Assembly: GCA_965200525.1 (NCBI GenBank)
Contig: OZ241368.1
Span: 3,100,001-3,164,000, forward strand
From: JANNPJ01 sp965200525
Lineage (GTDB): Bacteria > Actinomycetota > Actinomycetes > Actinomycetales > Kineosporiaceae
Direction: 5' to 3'
DNA: 64,000 bases
Shown piece after piece: positions 54,231 to 63,466 of the stretch. The notes beneath the pieces were generated by a model. It saw only the letters and a program-made list of their open reading frames with translations. It was not told where the DNA came from and searched no databases. A program made the translations under genes and the position numbers. Within the stretch, counting starts at the first letter, position 1. Each line of letters begins with the position of its first letter.

Positions 54231-55784
54231 AAGCGTTGCCTTTCGGGCCGTCGGCTATGTGAAGCAGGAGTTGGTGCGGTGTAGCTACATCAGGCGGTCG
54301 CTGCGGACGGCGAGACCGCCCAGTTGGCCTTCTTGTCTGTCGGCGGTTGTAACCGGGGGCCACCGCCAAAGGGGGCCCTGCTGTCACGTCCGGAATGATG
54401 AACCATCAGTCGGCATGTCGGTGCCCGTGCTGAACCGCAGATTCACATAAGATCGGTGCGAGAATCGGAACCATATATGCGGTGGATGATGTTCGGTGGG
54501 TGCGCACAATCACGCTGATCGATGCCTGCCGCTGTGCCCACGTCTTGCTGGTGAGGGGCTAATGGCCTAGATGTGAGCGACCCACTCGCCACTGGATCGC
54601 ATACGTGGTGTACCAGCCGGTGGCCACAGTTGGATGTCCTCTAACGTCGTGACGTCCCGTCGTAGGGCGCGCCGGCTGGTATCCGGCGCATACGTGCGCG
54701 ATGCGCCAGGCACGTTCGGTCACGTCCGAGGGCGGGACATCTCGCGTGTGCGCAGATGAGTGCCTGTCTGCCCGGCGTGGCTGGTGGAGCCGACGTCCCG
54801 CCGAGGCGTCGCGACCGGCCGAAGGCCGCACGCCCGGCGCGAGCGAGCGAGGCCCGCCCGGCCGCGGGCCGGGCTAGAAGAAGTACACAAGATTCGTAAA
54901 ACGCGCCCGTAGTCGACTTGTCTGACTCGGGGGATACGCCGCAGGTTGGCTTCAGGACATGCGTGACTGTTCCGAACGGCGGCCTGTCGACCGTAATCGG
55001 CTGGGCCGCTTTGGGATGTCAGACCGGGGTCATCGCTGGCTCGGCAGTGGCGGCCCGTCGACGGCGCGAGGTCATGACCGTGATCACCCACGTCAAGACC
55101 ACCATCGACGCCACCGCGATCATCGCTGTTCTTCGGACAGAACACCCGACCAGCGAAACCTCACCCTATCAACGGATCAGGGGAGGACCCTAGAAGGACG
55201 ACGCATATGTGGGGTCTGAGCTACTTTTAGGTCATAACAATCGTATAGGCCAGGTCGATGGTCGATCGGGGAGGGCCCTTCCGGCGCAGCCTGACAGACC
55301 CGCAGGGCGCCAGCGGTCTGCAGCAATTCGCCTTGCAAGCAGGGTCCATTCCGGGTGATGTAGAGCACCTGGGTGGTGACTAGCACTCACCTCACGGGAT
55401 CTGTGTTGACCGTCCTGAAGCCGGGGCTGGGCTCGATTGAGGCCTGCCGTCACCCGAGGCTCACCACCAGCATGGGACGAGAGCCGCGTACGCTGCCGCT
55501 GTGATGCTTGCCGCGAGGCGAACCGTCGCCAGGCCCGAGCCCGATCCAGGCTGATCGCCAAGGAGCCTGGCGGCAGTTGTTCGGCGACCGCGGCCCTGAC
55601 GTCGGCGAACGCCGTCGTCAGGTCAGTGGACTTACGAGAGCGCAGCTGCACCCGCCCGAGGGCTCTTAGAGGCCCAGGTGGATGGCAGCGGCCTGGTCCC
55701 AGATGGCGCCGCGCGGTGGGGCCAGTTACGGCCGTCCCGCCGGGGTCAGTTCAGAGCGTCCCGATCGATACGTCGAGCACGACT
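54231..55784. other. Large gap (1.5 kb) without recognisable genes
   Basis: Contains a strong GC hairpin at 54856-54874. On the minus strand, 55651 to about 55480 encodes KSTDLTTAFADVRAAVAEQL and SLAISLDRARAWRRF, which could be the N-terminal piece of a small protein. On the same strand 55386-55177 encodes VLYITRNGPCLQGELLQTAG. Neither can be assigned, and they lie in different frames. Confidence 0.4.
54856..54874. terminator. GC-rich hairpin
   Basis: 8-bp arms GCCCGGCC and GGCCGGGC with a three-base loop, followed by TAGAAGAAG. Possibly a terminator; no gene end is obvious next to it. Confidence 0.4.
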
Positions 55785-56333
55785 TCATTGCAGGCCGGTC
55801 CAGATCAGGTCGACGGCCGCGGCGACGTCCTCGGTCGCGGGCGGGCGCGAGTACACGAACGCGGTCACGCTGAGCCGATCCGAGGTCCGCCAGCACAGCA
55901 GCTTGCCGTCCATTCTCGGCAGCGTGGCCGCCGACTTACCGTCGTCCGTACCGGCGACGCGCAGTACGACGTAGTCCGTGCACCACGCGTTCCCGATCAG
56001 GCGACCCCCGTTCCCGGCCAACCCCAGATCGAGCTTGCCGCTCAGGTCGGTCCGGGCGGCAACGACGTTGACGAACGCCGTCACCCCGATCTGCCCGTAG
56101 CTGGCGCCGGCCACCGGCGCACCGTCCAGCTCGTCGCGCACCATCGAGGTCCACGACGGCGTGATGCCGAAGTTATCCGGCTTGAGGGCCAGACCCATGA
56201 AGGTCGCCGGCAACGTCACCGGTCGCACGTCCACCGGAGCCGACGACCGGGCGTGCCAGAGCCCCGCGATCACCAGCAGGCCCGCGAGAGTCACGGCCAC
56301 GAACACGGCCCGCCAACCGAAAAGGCGATGCAT
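55785..56333 (-). CDS. Membrane-anchored secreted protein, unknown function
   Basis: 182 aa, ATG 56333. One N-terminal hydrophobic helix (AVFVAVTLAGLLVIAGLW) acts as signal anchor; there is no lipobox Cys. The rest should be outside the cell. Features of the soluble part include two Cys (NAWCTDYVVL, GKLLCWRTS) that could form a disulphide, and an alternating hydrophobic pattern (IGVTAFVNVVAA, RLSVTAFVYSRPP) suggesting beta sheet. Composition matches the neighbourhood. I recognise no family. The upstream gap contains no partner gene. Confidence 0.65.
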   Translation of the reverse strand: MHRLFGWRAVFVAVTLAGLLVIAGLWHARSSAPVDVRPVTLPATFMGLALKPDNFGITPSWTSMVRDELDGAPVAGASYGQIGVTAFVNVVAARTDLSGKLDLGLAGNGGRLIGNAWCTDYVVLRVAGTDDGKSAATLPRMDGKLLCWRTSDRLSVTAFVYSRPPATEDVAAAVDLIWTGLQ

Positions 56334-56739
56334 GGTCAGCCTTCGACTGATCCAGCGACCTTCTGAAGCCCGTCAGCCGGTCCGGCCTCGTGCACAGGGT
56401 CACTGCGCAGGGTTGTGTGCCAGCTCGACGGGTGCAGGCGTTCGCGCGGCGGTGTCAGCCATCGTGTCGCTGGTCGAGGCTGTAGCCGGCACCAGGCACG
56501 CTCACCTCGCGCAGGTGCATCGCCCCACCAAAGCGTGGACAACAACCCCCAGGGTGGCGGTGACGGCGATGCTTACCGCGACGATCGCCCGGCGGCGTCA
56601 CGGGCGCCGGCGAACAGACCACGCGAAACCGACTGGGAGGCTCACAGCTGTCGGCTGGTGCTCTTGGCTGGTTACTCTCCATGCTCCTGGTCAAGCGGGC
56701 GCGTGCATGGGCGCCCGGGTCCAGGCCGGGCAATGCGCA
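56334..56739. other. Gap between secreted protein and IS5 remnant
   Basis: Minus-strand short hydrophobic stretch AIVAVSIAVTATLGVVVHAL near 56520-56590 resembles a signal anchor but is followed by stops. No gene supported. Confidence 0.35.
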
Positions 56740-57310
56740 ATTGGTTCAGCAGCGGCGCTACGGCTGGCGAGTCCCCGGCCTGGCCAGGGAGACGATGACG
56801 ACCAGGGGCCGGCCTGCACCGTCGAGGAGCAGATGCGCCTTGGTGCTCAGCCCTCCACGCGAACGCCTGACACCGTGATCTACCGGTTCGCCCCGGCGGG
56901 AAACGGAATTCGTGTCATTCGCTACTGCCCCCTGTGTAGGAGGACGGCCCGCTCTCGTCCCGGTGAACGTTCGTGCCGTGCTGATGGGCGCGCACCACCG
57001 TGGAGTCCACGCTGGCCCGCCTATCCACCTGCTCAGCCGCGTCCGCCTGCGTCAGCACCGCAGCCAGCACCCGATCCCAGGTTCCGTCCGCACTCCACTT
57101 GTGATGACGTTTCCAGACCGTCTGCCAAGCCCTGAACCGGCACGGCAGGTTCCGCCACGGGATCCCGGCCTGGTATGGGTACACGATCCCTTCCACGATC
57201 GGACGGTGCTCAGCCTGCGGCCGGCCCGTCGCTCCCTGAACCGCCGGCAGCAACGGCTCGATCCGAGCCCACTGCTCCTGCGTCAGAACATCACGATCCC
57301 CCCATACCGC
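56740..57310 (-). pseudogene. IS5-family transposase remnant (copy 1)
   Basis: The minus strand encodes the N-terminal domain of an IS5-group transposase (LTQEQWARIEPLLPAVQG, QAEHRPIVEGIVYPYQAGIP, WRNLPCRF, QTVWKRHHKWSADGTWDRVL). It continues with the first catalytic Asp region (RRASVDSTVVRAHQHGT). Near 56915 the homology shifts frame (RSRGGLSTKAHLLLDGAGRP, LVVIVSLARPGT) and then fades. Non-functional. Confidence 0.85.
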
Positions 57311-57398
57311 AATGATCTACGAGAACAACCCAGCGACTTTAGAGACACGCCCTAGCCGACACCGCTATCCGTTAGACGCAGCCGTTGATGAGAAGGTC

Positions 57399-58187
57399 TC
57401 AGAAGGCGTCGAGAACGGGTACGGCCAGTCGCCCGGCGACGATGTCTGCGGCGATGTCGTCCAAGAGACGATCGGCGGTGAAAGCCTGAGCACGGAGTAG
57501 CTCGATCGCCTGTCCGGGGGTGATGCGGTTGCCTTGGAGCACCATTCCTTGGGCCTGCCAGACGCGCCGTCGCCGGTTGGTGGCCGGCCCGTCCATCCAT
57601 CGGTGGGCCGGTTCCTCGTCGGGGCCGGTGAACGTCTCGGCGGCCAGCAACCGGACGGCGATCCGCTCAGCGATCACCGCAGCATCGTTGAGGTACCCCG
57701 GGGTCCCCTTGGTCCGCCGGTACAAGCTCAACGATCCGAAGGCGCTGCCGCCGGCGAGGAGCGGATAGGCGAACACGCCCTGGTAAGCGGTGTGCTGGGT
57801 CAGCTGCGCGGCGTAGGTCGGCCATCGCGACCAAGCCGAAGAACCAGGGTCATGAAGGTCACCGATCAGGATCGGACGGCGGCTGGTGTAAGACTCGAAG
57901 CATGGTCCTTCGCGGACGGTGAACTGCAGGGCCTCACCCATCGTGGCCTCGGCGTCGTTCGCGCCGACCGGCACCGCGATGTCACCACCCAGGTACACCG
58001 AGATCGCTGCCCCGTCGACGTCCAGAACTTCAGCCACCGCCCGGCACAACCGATCGGGCAGCAACTCCTGATCCAAGCCCACGTTGCTGACGGTGGTCGC
58101 CTCGAACTGGGCGATCACACTTCGTGAAACCCGGATCTGCTGCCGTGTCGCGAGCACGCGGGGTCTGCGCCGTACCAGGACTGTCAC
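57399..58187 (-). CDS. GAF-ANTAR RNA-binding regulator (second copy)
   Basis: 262 aa. A GAF domain (about 45-185: LCRAVAEVLDVDGAAISVYL, FTVREGPCFESYTSRRPILI, GVFAYPLLAGGSAFGSLSLY) is followed by an ANTAR domain (about 205-258: RRVWQAQGMVLQGNRITPGQ, AIELLRAQAFTADRLLDDIA). ANTAR proteins bind paired hairpins in nascent mRNA and act as antiterminators. The ANTAR part keeps the helical core but is less canonical than that at 24281-25126, starting at VWQAQGMV instead of IEQAKGII. The gene sits between two IS5 remnants and has no partner. Its RNA target is unknown. The start codon is uncertain; GTG at 58187 or a Met/Val further in are both possible. Confidence 0.87.
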   Translation of the reverse strand: MTVLVRRRPRVLATRQQIRVSRSVIAQFEATTVSNVGLDQELLPDRLCRAVAEVLDVDGAAISVYLGGDIAVPVGANDAEATMGEALQFTVREGPCFESYTSRRPILIGDLHDPGSSAWSRWPTYAAQLTQHTAYQGVFAYPLLAGGSAFGSLSLYRRTKGTPGYLNDAAVIAERIAVRLLAAETFTGPDEEPAHRWMDGPATNRRRRVWQAQGMVLQGNRITPGQAIELLRAQAFTADRLLDDIAADIVAGRLAVPVLDAF

Positions 58188-58375
58188 CAGGGTCGATCAT
58201 CACATCTCCGCCGCAAATCCGGGTGGATAGGGATTTGCTCACCCTCCATCACCCAACAACGAACATCACACCAGCACTGCGCCGATCCGACATTCCGAGA
58301 TGGCCATCGACCAAGACGAAGATCCACAAGAGCGGTCATAACGCGAACACGCCTGCTTGTGCTAACGCGTGTTGA

Positions 58376-58862
58376 TTAAGTCGTGAGCAGCCAGATCAGT
58401 GCGGCGGCCAGGATGATGCCGGCGTGGTAGTTGCGGGCGGTCTTGTCGGAGCGCATGGCGATGCCTCGCCAATGCTTGAGTCGATTGAAGCTGCACTCAA
58501 CGACGTTGCGTCGCTTGTGGATCTGCGCATCGAATGCCGGTGGACGGCCGCCGGCGCCGCCCTCGTTCACGCGGTTGCGGTGCTGGTCGGAGCGGTCGGG
58601 GACGGTCGTCTTGATCCGATGTGTGGCGAGGTAGGCGCGGTTGGCCCGGGAAGGGTAGCCCTGTCCGGCCAGCAGCCGATCGGGCGGGTACGGGGGCGTC
58701 CGCCGTGCGGGCGGGTACCCGGATCTGCTCCACGGTCTCGACCAGCATGGTGGTGTCGTTGATGTTCCCGCCGGTCAGGATCATGCTGAGGGGCCGTCCG
58801 CGCCCGTCGCAGATGAGGTGGATCTGCTGGTCAGGCCGCTGCGGGACTTCCCGATCGCATGA
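58376..58862 (-). pseudogene. IS5-family transposase remnant (copy 2)
   Basis: Minus-strand translation gives the central domain (DHAIGKSRSGL in one frame, then RGRPLSMILTGGNINDTTML, VETVEQIRVPA). After a frameshift comes the C-terminal RVNEGGAGGRPPAFDAQIHK, RRNVVECSFNRLKHWRGIAM, RSDKTARNYHAGIILAAALI. It contains the final catalytic Glu (VVECSFNRLK). It overlaps in content with copy 1 but differs in sequence (GLTSR-type versus GLSTKAH), so the two are separate insertions. Ends near 58376. Confidence 0.85.
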
Positions 58863-59498
58863 TCACCGGGCTCGGGGGCCGAGAATCTTGTAGTTCGCTT
58901 GTGCCCCCTGTGCGGCGGGGCAGGACGAGAGTGCTCTACCTGAACCCCGCCAGGCCGCCGAAGAGCTCACCCACAGGGCCCACAACATCTGGTGGCACTA
59001 CGGGGGAGAGGGCGGCGGCTGGTAGGCACCCACCACGATCACGCTCGTTAGGCCCTCACGATCACGACGTAGGGGTGCTAACCGGACCGAGCGCAAGGGT
59101 CAGTCGGCGTGTTTCATTCGTTCCTTCCGGCGGGTTCGACGTGTCGTCGAACTGCGGCACGGGTGGGAGTGCTGGGGGCGATGATCAGTCCGGCGCACGT
59201 CCGGTCGTCGGGTCGCGCCCGGTCGTCGGGTCGCGCTGATGACGCGCACACCAGGCGCGCCCGGCTCCTCACGATCAATTCACGCAGCTGCAACGGAGCA
59301 GCAATCAACCCAGCCGTGTTCGCATTCTCGAGCATGAGGACATACGCCGCTATATACCTGTTACACGGATCGCTCACCGGTCAAGCGGTGAAGAAGAAAC
59401 TCTCGCAGGCCGCGATGGCCCGCCGGTAGGCGATGGAGCTGCGGTTGCCGGGATGGCTCGACGACCTCGCGCTTGGTTGGTGATTGGCTATCCGTGGT
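58863..59498. other. Gap with short tandem repeat
   Basis: No supported gene. Contains two 18-bp tandem copies of CGGTCGTCGGGTCGCGC(C/T) at 59202-59237. Confidence 0.45.
59202..59237. repeat. 18-bp tandem repeat, two copies
   Basis: CGGTCGTCGGGTCGCGCC followed by CGGTCGTCGGGTCGCGCT, one difference. Non-coding context. Confidence 0.8.
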
Positions 59499-61445
59499 TT
59501 AGTAGGAAAGGCGATCGCGGCCAGCTGTCTTGGCCCGGTAGAGGGCGAGATCAGCGCGAATGAGAATGTCCTCCGTAGTGGACTCGTCAGGTGCGGACAG
59601 GGCTATTCCAACGCTGGCGCCTATTTGCATCTTTTCATCGTTGAAGGTAATGGGTTGTTTTAGGGCCTCGATAATTCGACGGCCGATGTCCGCAGCCACT
59701 TGAGAGTCGGCTAGCTCGAGCATGACCACGAACTCGTCGCCACCGAATCGGGCCACGATATCCTGATCCCGAAGTTGGGTCTGCATGCGTGTAGATGAGA
59801 CTTGCAGGACGTGATCACCGGCGCGGTGTCCGTATGTGTCGTTGATCGGTTTGAAATGGTCGAGATCAATAAACAAAATACCGACACGTGGGGTAGGCCG
59901 GTCAAGCTTTGCTTGGAGAGCAGCGCTGAGCCGGCGTTCGAACTCGGATCGGTTAAGGAGCCCGGTGAGCGCGTCGTGGTTCGCTTGGTGGCCCAACTGT
60001 GTTTGAAGCTGTTGCCTTTCGAGGATCGCATTGATCAGGAGTGTGACGGAGGCGTGTACGGCGCTGCCAAGAGGTCCGGGCGTTTGATGATTGACTTCTG
60101 GCGAATTTATGTCGCCAGCCGCGAGACGTTCAGTAGTGACAACGATTTGGCGCAAATTCATGACGGCGTCATTGAGGCCCATGCTTGCCAGTGCGATTTC
60201 CCGTGGGCCTCGAACCCGCATGGGCACGAGCCGCCCGGCGCTCAAGCGCTGCGCGGCGGCGGCGACATCAGACAGTCTGCGGTGCAAGGTGCGACTTATG
60301 ACTAGCAGCACGGCGAGCGTAAGAACTAGCAGTGTAAACGTGAGGATCACTGCGGTGCGGGCGCGATCGATGGCGCGGACCCTGTCGGAGGAGGCGGCTG
60401 TTGTTCCTTCTGCGACTGTCTGAGCCAAAAGCGAGTTCAGGCCTGCGACGTAAGCCGGGATCGTTGAGGCAGCGGCGGTAAGAGATAACCGACCGCTAGG
60501 TGAATCAGGTGGGTCAGGCAGAGATTGTGTGGCGCTGGAAAGCATGATTTGGTCAAAAGCGGCCCCGGGGCCGAGGCTGAATTGCTGCCAGGAGGCGGCC
60601 AAGTCTGGCGACAACATTCTGGGCAGTTCAGCCAAACTCAATCTGTAGGCGGCGTCAACATCGTTTAACCCAACCCGTAACTTGGGTACCGCCGCCGAAG
60701 GGGCCGCGTTGACGGCGTAGAGCGTAGCTGGGCGAAGGGAACCCAGGAGAACCAACCGAGAAACGGTCTGCAGCCGGGCGGCGGCGCCGGATAGCCCTCG
60801 ACCCAGCCGGCCGTACTTGCCCGTGACGATGGCATTGGTTGCCGAAGTTTGCGCGGCAGCGAGAAGCCGTTCGACGGCGAGGTACTTTTGAACAGCGTTC
60901 CACCGGGCGGCCCGTGCCTGCGCCGGTGGGGCGCCGGTCGCGGCGTCTACCTGCCGGCGGGCGGCAGCAAGGACTGTGAGCGTCACGGCAATCTGTCGTG
61001 ACGTCGATGGGTCGGTCCGCACCATTGCTAGGGCGGCATCGGTCCGGGCCCGCGCCTCTTCCAACGGCGAGGGCAACTTTGCGAGGCTAAAGTGGGGGGC
61101 GCCGCGGTCCGCAACGTCTAGTTCTGCCAAGAGGGCCCCACTGGCGCCGGCCTCAACGACAACCGCGGCGACGCGCAACTCGTCCAACCGCTGAATCGTC
61201 ATCATGGCACGAGACATCCGGGCGGCCCCGGTGGCGTCATTAATCTGGATCGCAGCGACCAGAACGGTCAACGCCACCACGCCGAGACAGGGCACCAGCG
61301 CGAGAGCGACAAGATAATGCCAGACCGAAGTTCGATGAGGAGATACAGCGTCAGCCGACGCACCGTCAGCTGACGGACCGCTAAGCGTCGGGATGCTCCC
61401 TTCGATTTCTGCCGGGGTCGCACTCACGTGATGAATGTCGGACAC
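59499..61445 (-). CDS. Membrane diguanylate cyclase with large extracytoplasmic sensor
   Basis: 648 aa. A first membrane helix (about 42-67: LVALALVPCLGVVALTVLVA) is followed by a long helical extracytoplasmic region of about 290 residues with repeated Ala/Leu/Arg helices (nitrate/nitrite-sensing or similar helical bundle; not certain). A second helix (about 363-385: TAVILTFTLLVLTLAVLLVI) precedes a HAMP-like linker (RLSAGRLVPMRVRGP) and a GGDEF domain from ANHDALTGLLNRSEF. The active site is RFGGDEF, preceded by RDQD, an RxxD product-inhibition site at the right spacing. No EAL domain. It should synthesise c-di-GMP in response to an external signal. Monocistronic, divergent from nothing; the GTG start at 61445 lies next to an AT-rich intergenic region. 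Confidence 0.94.
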   Translation of the reverse strand: MSDIHHVSATPAEIEGSIPTLSGPSADGASADAVSPHRTSVWHYLVALALVPCLGVVALTVLVAAIQINDATGAARMSRAMMTIQRLDELRVAAVVVEAGASGALLAELDVADRGAPHFSLAKLPSPLEEARARTDAALAMVRTDPSTSRQIAVTLTVLAAARRQVDAATGAPPAQARAARWNAVQKYLAVERLLAAAQTSATNAIVTGKYGRLGRGLSGAAARLQTVSRLVLLGSLRPATLYAVNAAPSAAVPKLRVGLNDVDAAYRLSLAELPRMLSPDLAASWQQFSLGPGAAFDQIMLSSATQSLPDPPDSPSGRLSLTAAASTIPAYVAGLNSLLAQTVAEGTTAASSDRVRAIDRARTAVILTFTLLVLTLAVLLVISRTLHRRLSDVAAAAQRLSAGRLVPMRVRGPREIALASMGLNDAVMNLRQIVVTTERLAAGDINSPEVNHQTPGPLGSAVHASVTLLINAILERQQLQTQLGHQANHDALTGLLNRSEFERRLSAALQAKLDRPTPRVGILFIDLDHFKPINDTYGHRAGDHVLQVSSTRMQTQLRDQDIVARFGGDEFVVMLELADSQVAADIGRRIIEALKQPITFNDEKMQIGASVGIALSAPDESTTEDILIRADLALYRAKTAGRDRLSY

Positions 61446-61881
61446 CTCGGGGGTGGACTTGACATTTATGGCCGAGGAACAAGTGTGCGACCTGCCCGCT
61501 CACTCCCTCTGGAACATCCGACATCGCCGACCGTGCCCACGCCCCCGCGTCCATCGCCCGATATGTACTAACAACATGGCTCACTGTAACAGTGAACAAG
61601 TGTGCTTGGCATGGCGGGAGGCGCGCGAATGGTCGGGAATGACTTGCGTAAGTGAATGAACCTCAATTACCGAAGGGGGTCAAATGCTATGAGCGCGTTT
61701 TCGCGCCGTACGCAAACCGTGCGACCGTCACGGTTACCGTCTACGAATTCATGGGGGGATCAAGATAATAAAATTATAGTAACCTTACTGGGCTAAGTCA
61801 CATCAGCTCCACTGCTTGCAATCAAGCAAAATCCAAAGTGAAGGGGATGGCATATCTTGGCCAGCCATCACTATCTTTCCG
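61446..61881. other. AT-rich intergenic region
   Basis: 436 bp between two leftward genes. Clearly AT-richer from about 61680 (AATAAAATTATAGTAACC near 61770). It contains the promoter of the diguanylate cyclase gene and the end of the amidohydrolase gene. No gene. Confidence 0.55.
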
Positions 61882-63348
61882 CTAAGAACAAAAATCATTG
61901 ACGGTTAAGTCAATAGCCTGCCGACTGATGAAATGACCGTCTCTGACGATGGCACTGATCTTACCTAGATTTTCTACGTCTCGGAGCGGATCTGCCTCGA
62001 GCAATAGGATGTCAGCATTTTTTCCCGGTGCCACCGTACCCATTCGGTCTGATTCCCTGAGAAATGCTGCCGGTACTATAGTTGTGGAACGCAGAATGTC
62101 CAGAGGTTCAAGTCCGGCTGCTGCCATCTCTCGGAACTCGGCTTGGAGATCTTGTCCCGGATTTCCGCCCGGCCCGTCAGTTCCCGTCATGATCGGAACT
62201 CCGGCAATGTGCATTCTGTTAATCATTTCCAGGGTCATATCGTAGTACTGATGATACGTCGAACGGGTTGCGGCGGGGAGTGCGAGGAACTTGGCTTGTG
62301 CTTGCTGAAAATGAGTCCGTGCCTGGGCGGACATCATTTTCAGCCACGGGTGGTTCTCGTACTCTGAAGCGTCTGCCCGAAACTGGGTGCGGAGCCGCAC
62401 GAGGGTAGGGGTCTGCCAGCTGTTGTTCCTTGCGAAAGTTTCGACCAGGTTTTGGGCAGCGTCCTTGTCGAAGGAGTCGAGTGCGCTTTGCAGGAGGGCG
62501 ACGGTCTTGGGGGAGTTCATGAGCGCTGGATTGATGAGCATCTTCGCGGTGACGTTTGTGGCGATCCGGCTCGTGAAGATCCGTTGGGAGAAGGGCACGT
62601 AACCGAGCCAGTTGGGCAGTGGCCCGGAGGTGTCCTGTCTGCGGAGAAAGGCGTTGCGGTCGCCAGACGTCTCGACCCAGATGTTGGTGCTCGTCCCTAG
62701 GTGTTCCAAGCAGTCGTACCCGGCTTCCGACGCCTCCCGCGGGCTCACTGATGGCGGGAGGTGTCCCACGATTTTCAATCCTTTGCCGTGAGCCCAGGTG
62801 ACGGCTTCGAAAAACACTTCCCGCTCCACCTTGATGAGCTTGATGAAGTCCGCTCCGAGATCCTGCTGTCGGCTGATCTCCTTGCGGACTCGTTTCACGG
62901 TGGGTGCGTTAAAAGGCAACAGCAGGGCGCCGGGCAGGGCGAGCAATCGTGGCGAGTTTCTGTCCAGGGGGAGACGTCCCTGCCTGCGGCGCAGCAACAT
63001 GTCGTCGGAGCCTGCCATCTGGCGCATGCCCGTGGTGCCCTCGGCCAGCATGGTCGCCATGTACAAGCTGGTCCGTTTTTCCTGAAGGACGTGGGTATGC
63101 ATGTTGTTGTAGCCGGGGACAGCAAAGCGACCCGTCCCGTCGATGAGCTGGACCCCGGCCGGGGTGTCGGCGCCCTCGAAGTCCGTGACGGAGAGGATCC
63201 TGCCGTCCCGGATCAGTACGGACATGTCGGGGCGGCTGAGCCCATCGCTCGGGTCGACAACAGTGACATGGTCGATCCGAAGCGCCCTGGCCGTCGAGAT
63301 GGCGGATGCGGGCGGCCCGCTGTCCACCGCTGCTGCTCCTACGCTCAC
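61882..63348 (-). CDS. Amidohydrolase-superfamily metal-dependent hydrolase
   Basis: 488 aa from GTG 63348. It has the composite-domain beta strands at the N terminus (LRIDHVTVVDPSDG, VLIRDGRILSV) and the H-x-H metal motif in PGYNNMHTHVLQEK. Further metal or catalytic candidates follow: Lys in IKLIKVEREVF, His in LKIVGHLPPSV, His in CLEHLGTS, and Asp in IMTGTDGPGG. The C-terminal strand pair is APGKNADILLLEADPL. This order fits imidazolonepropionase/prolidase-like amidohydrolases, which cleave C-N or P-O bonds in ring or peptide substrates; the substrate cannot be set. No signal peptide, so cytoplasmic. A TetR-family gene lies 118 bp upstream on the same strand. The 3' half is AT-richer than the 5' half. 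Confidence 0.88.
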   Translation of the reverse strand: MSVGAAAVDSGPPASAISTARALRIDHVTVVDPSDGLSRPDMSVLIRDGRILSVTDFEGADTPAGVQLIDGTGRFAVPGYNNMHTHVLQEKRTSLYMATMLAEGTTGMRQMAGSDDMLLRRRQGRLPLDRNSPRLLALPGALLLPFNAPTVKRVRKEISRQQDLGADFIKLIKVEREVFFEAVTWAHGKGLKIVGHLPPSVSPREASEAGYDCLEHLGTSTNIWVETSGDRNAFLRRQDTSGPLPNWLGYVPFSQRIFTSRIATNVTAKMLINPALMNSPKTVALLQSALDSFDKDAAQNLVETFARNNSWQTPTLVRLRTQFRADASEYENHPWLKMMSAQARTHFQQAQAKFLALPAATRSTYHQYYDMTLEMINRMHIAGVPIMTGTDGPGGNPGQDLQAEFREMAAAGLEPLDILRSTTIVPAAFLRESDRMGTVAPGKNADILLLEADPLRDVENLGKISAIVRDGHFISRQAIDLTVNDFCS

Positions 63349-63466
63349 CTAGCAACTCCGTTTCTTCAACACGTGCGGCGCGGCGGACGCCGATTCACCG
63401 GGAGTACCCGATCGCGGAGCGAAGCGCCCGCTTGCAATGAGCGTAGCATCAGTAATGATGGAAACA

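Noticed and set aside
56740..58862. The two IS5 pieces being halves of one element split by the GAF-ANTAR gene
   Set aside because: Both pieces contain the same central region with different sequences, so they are separate copies.
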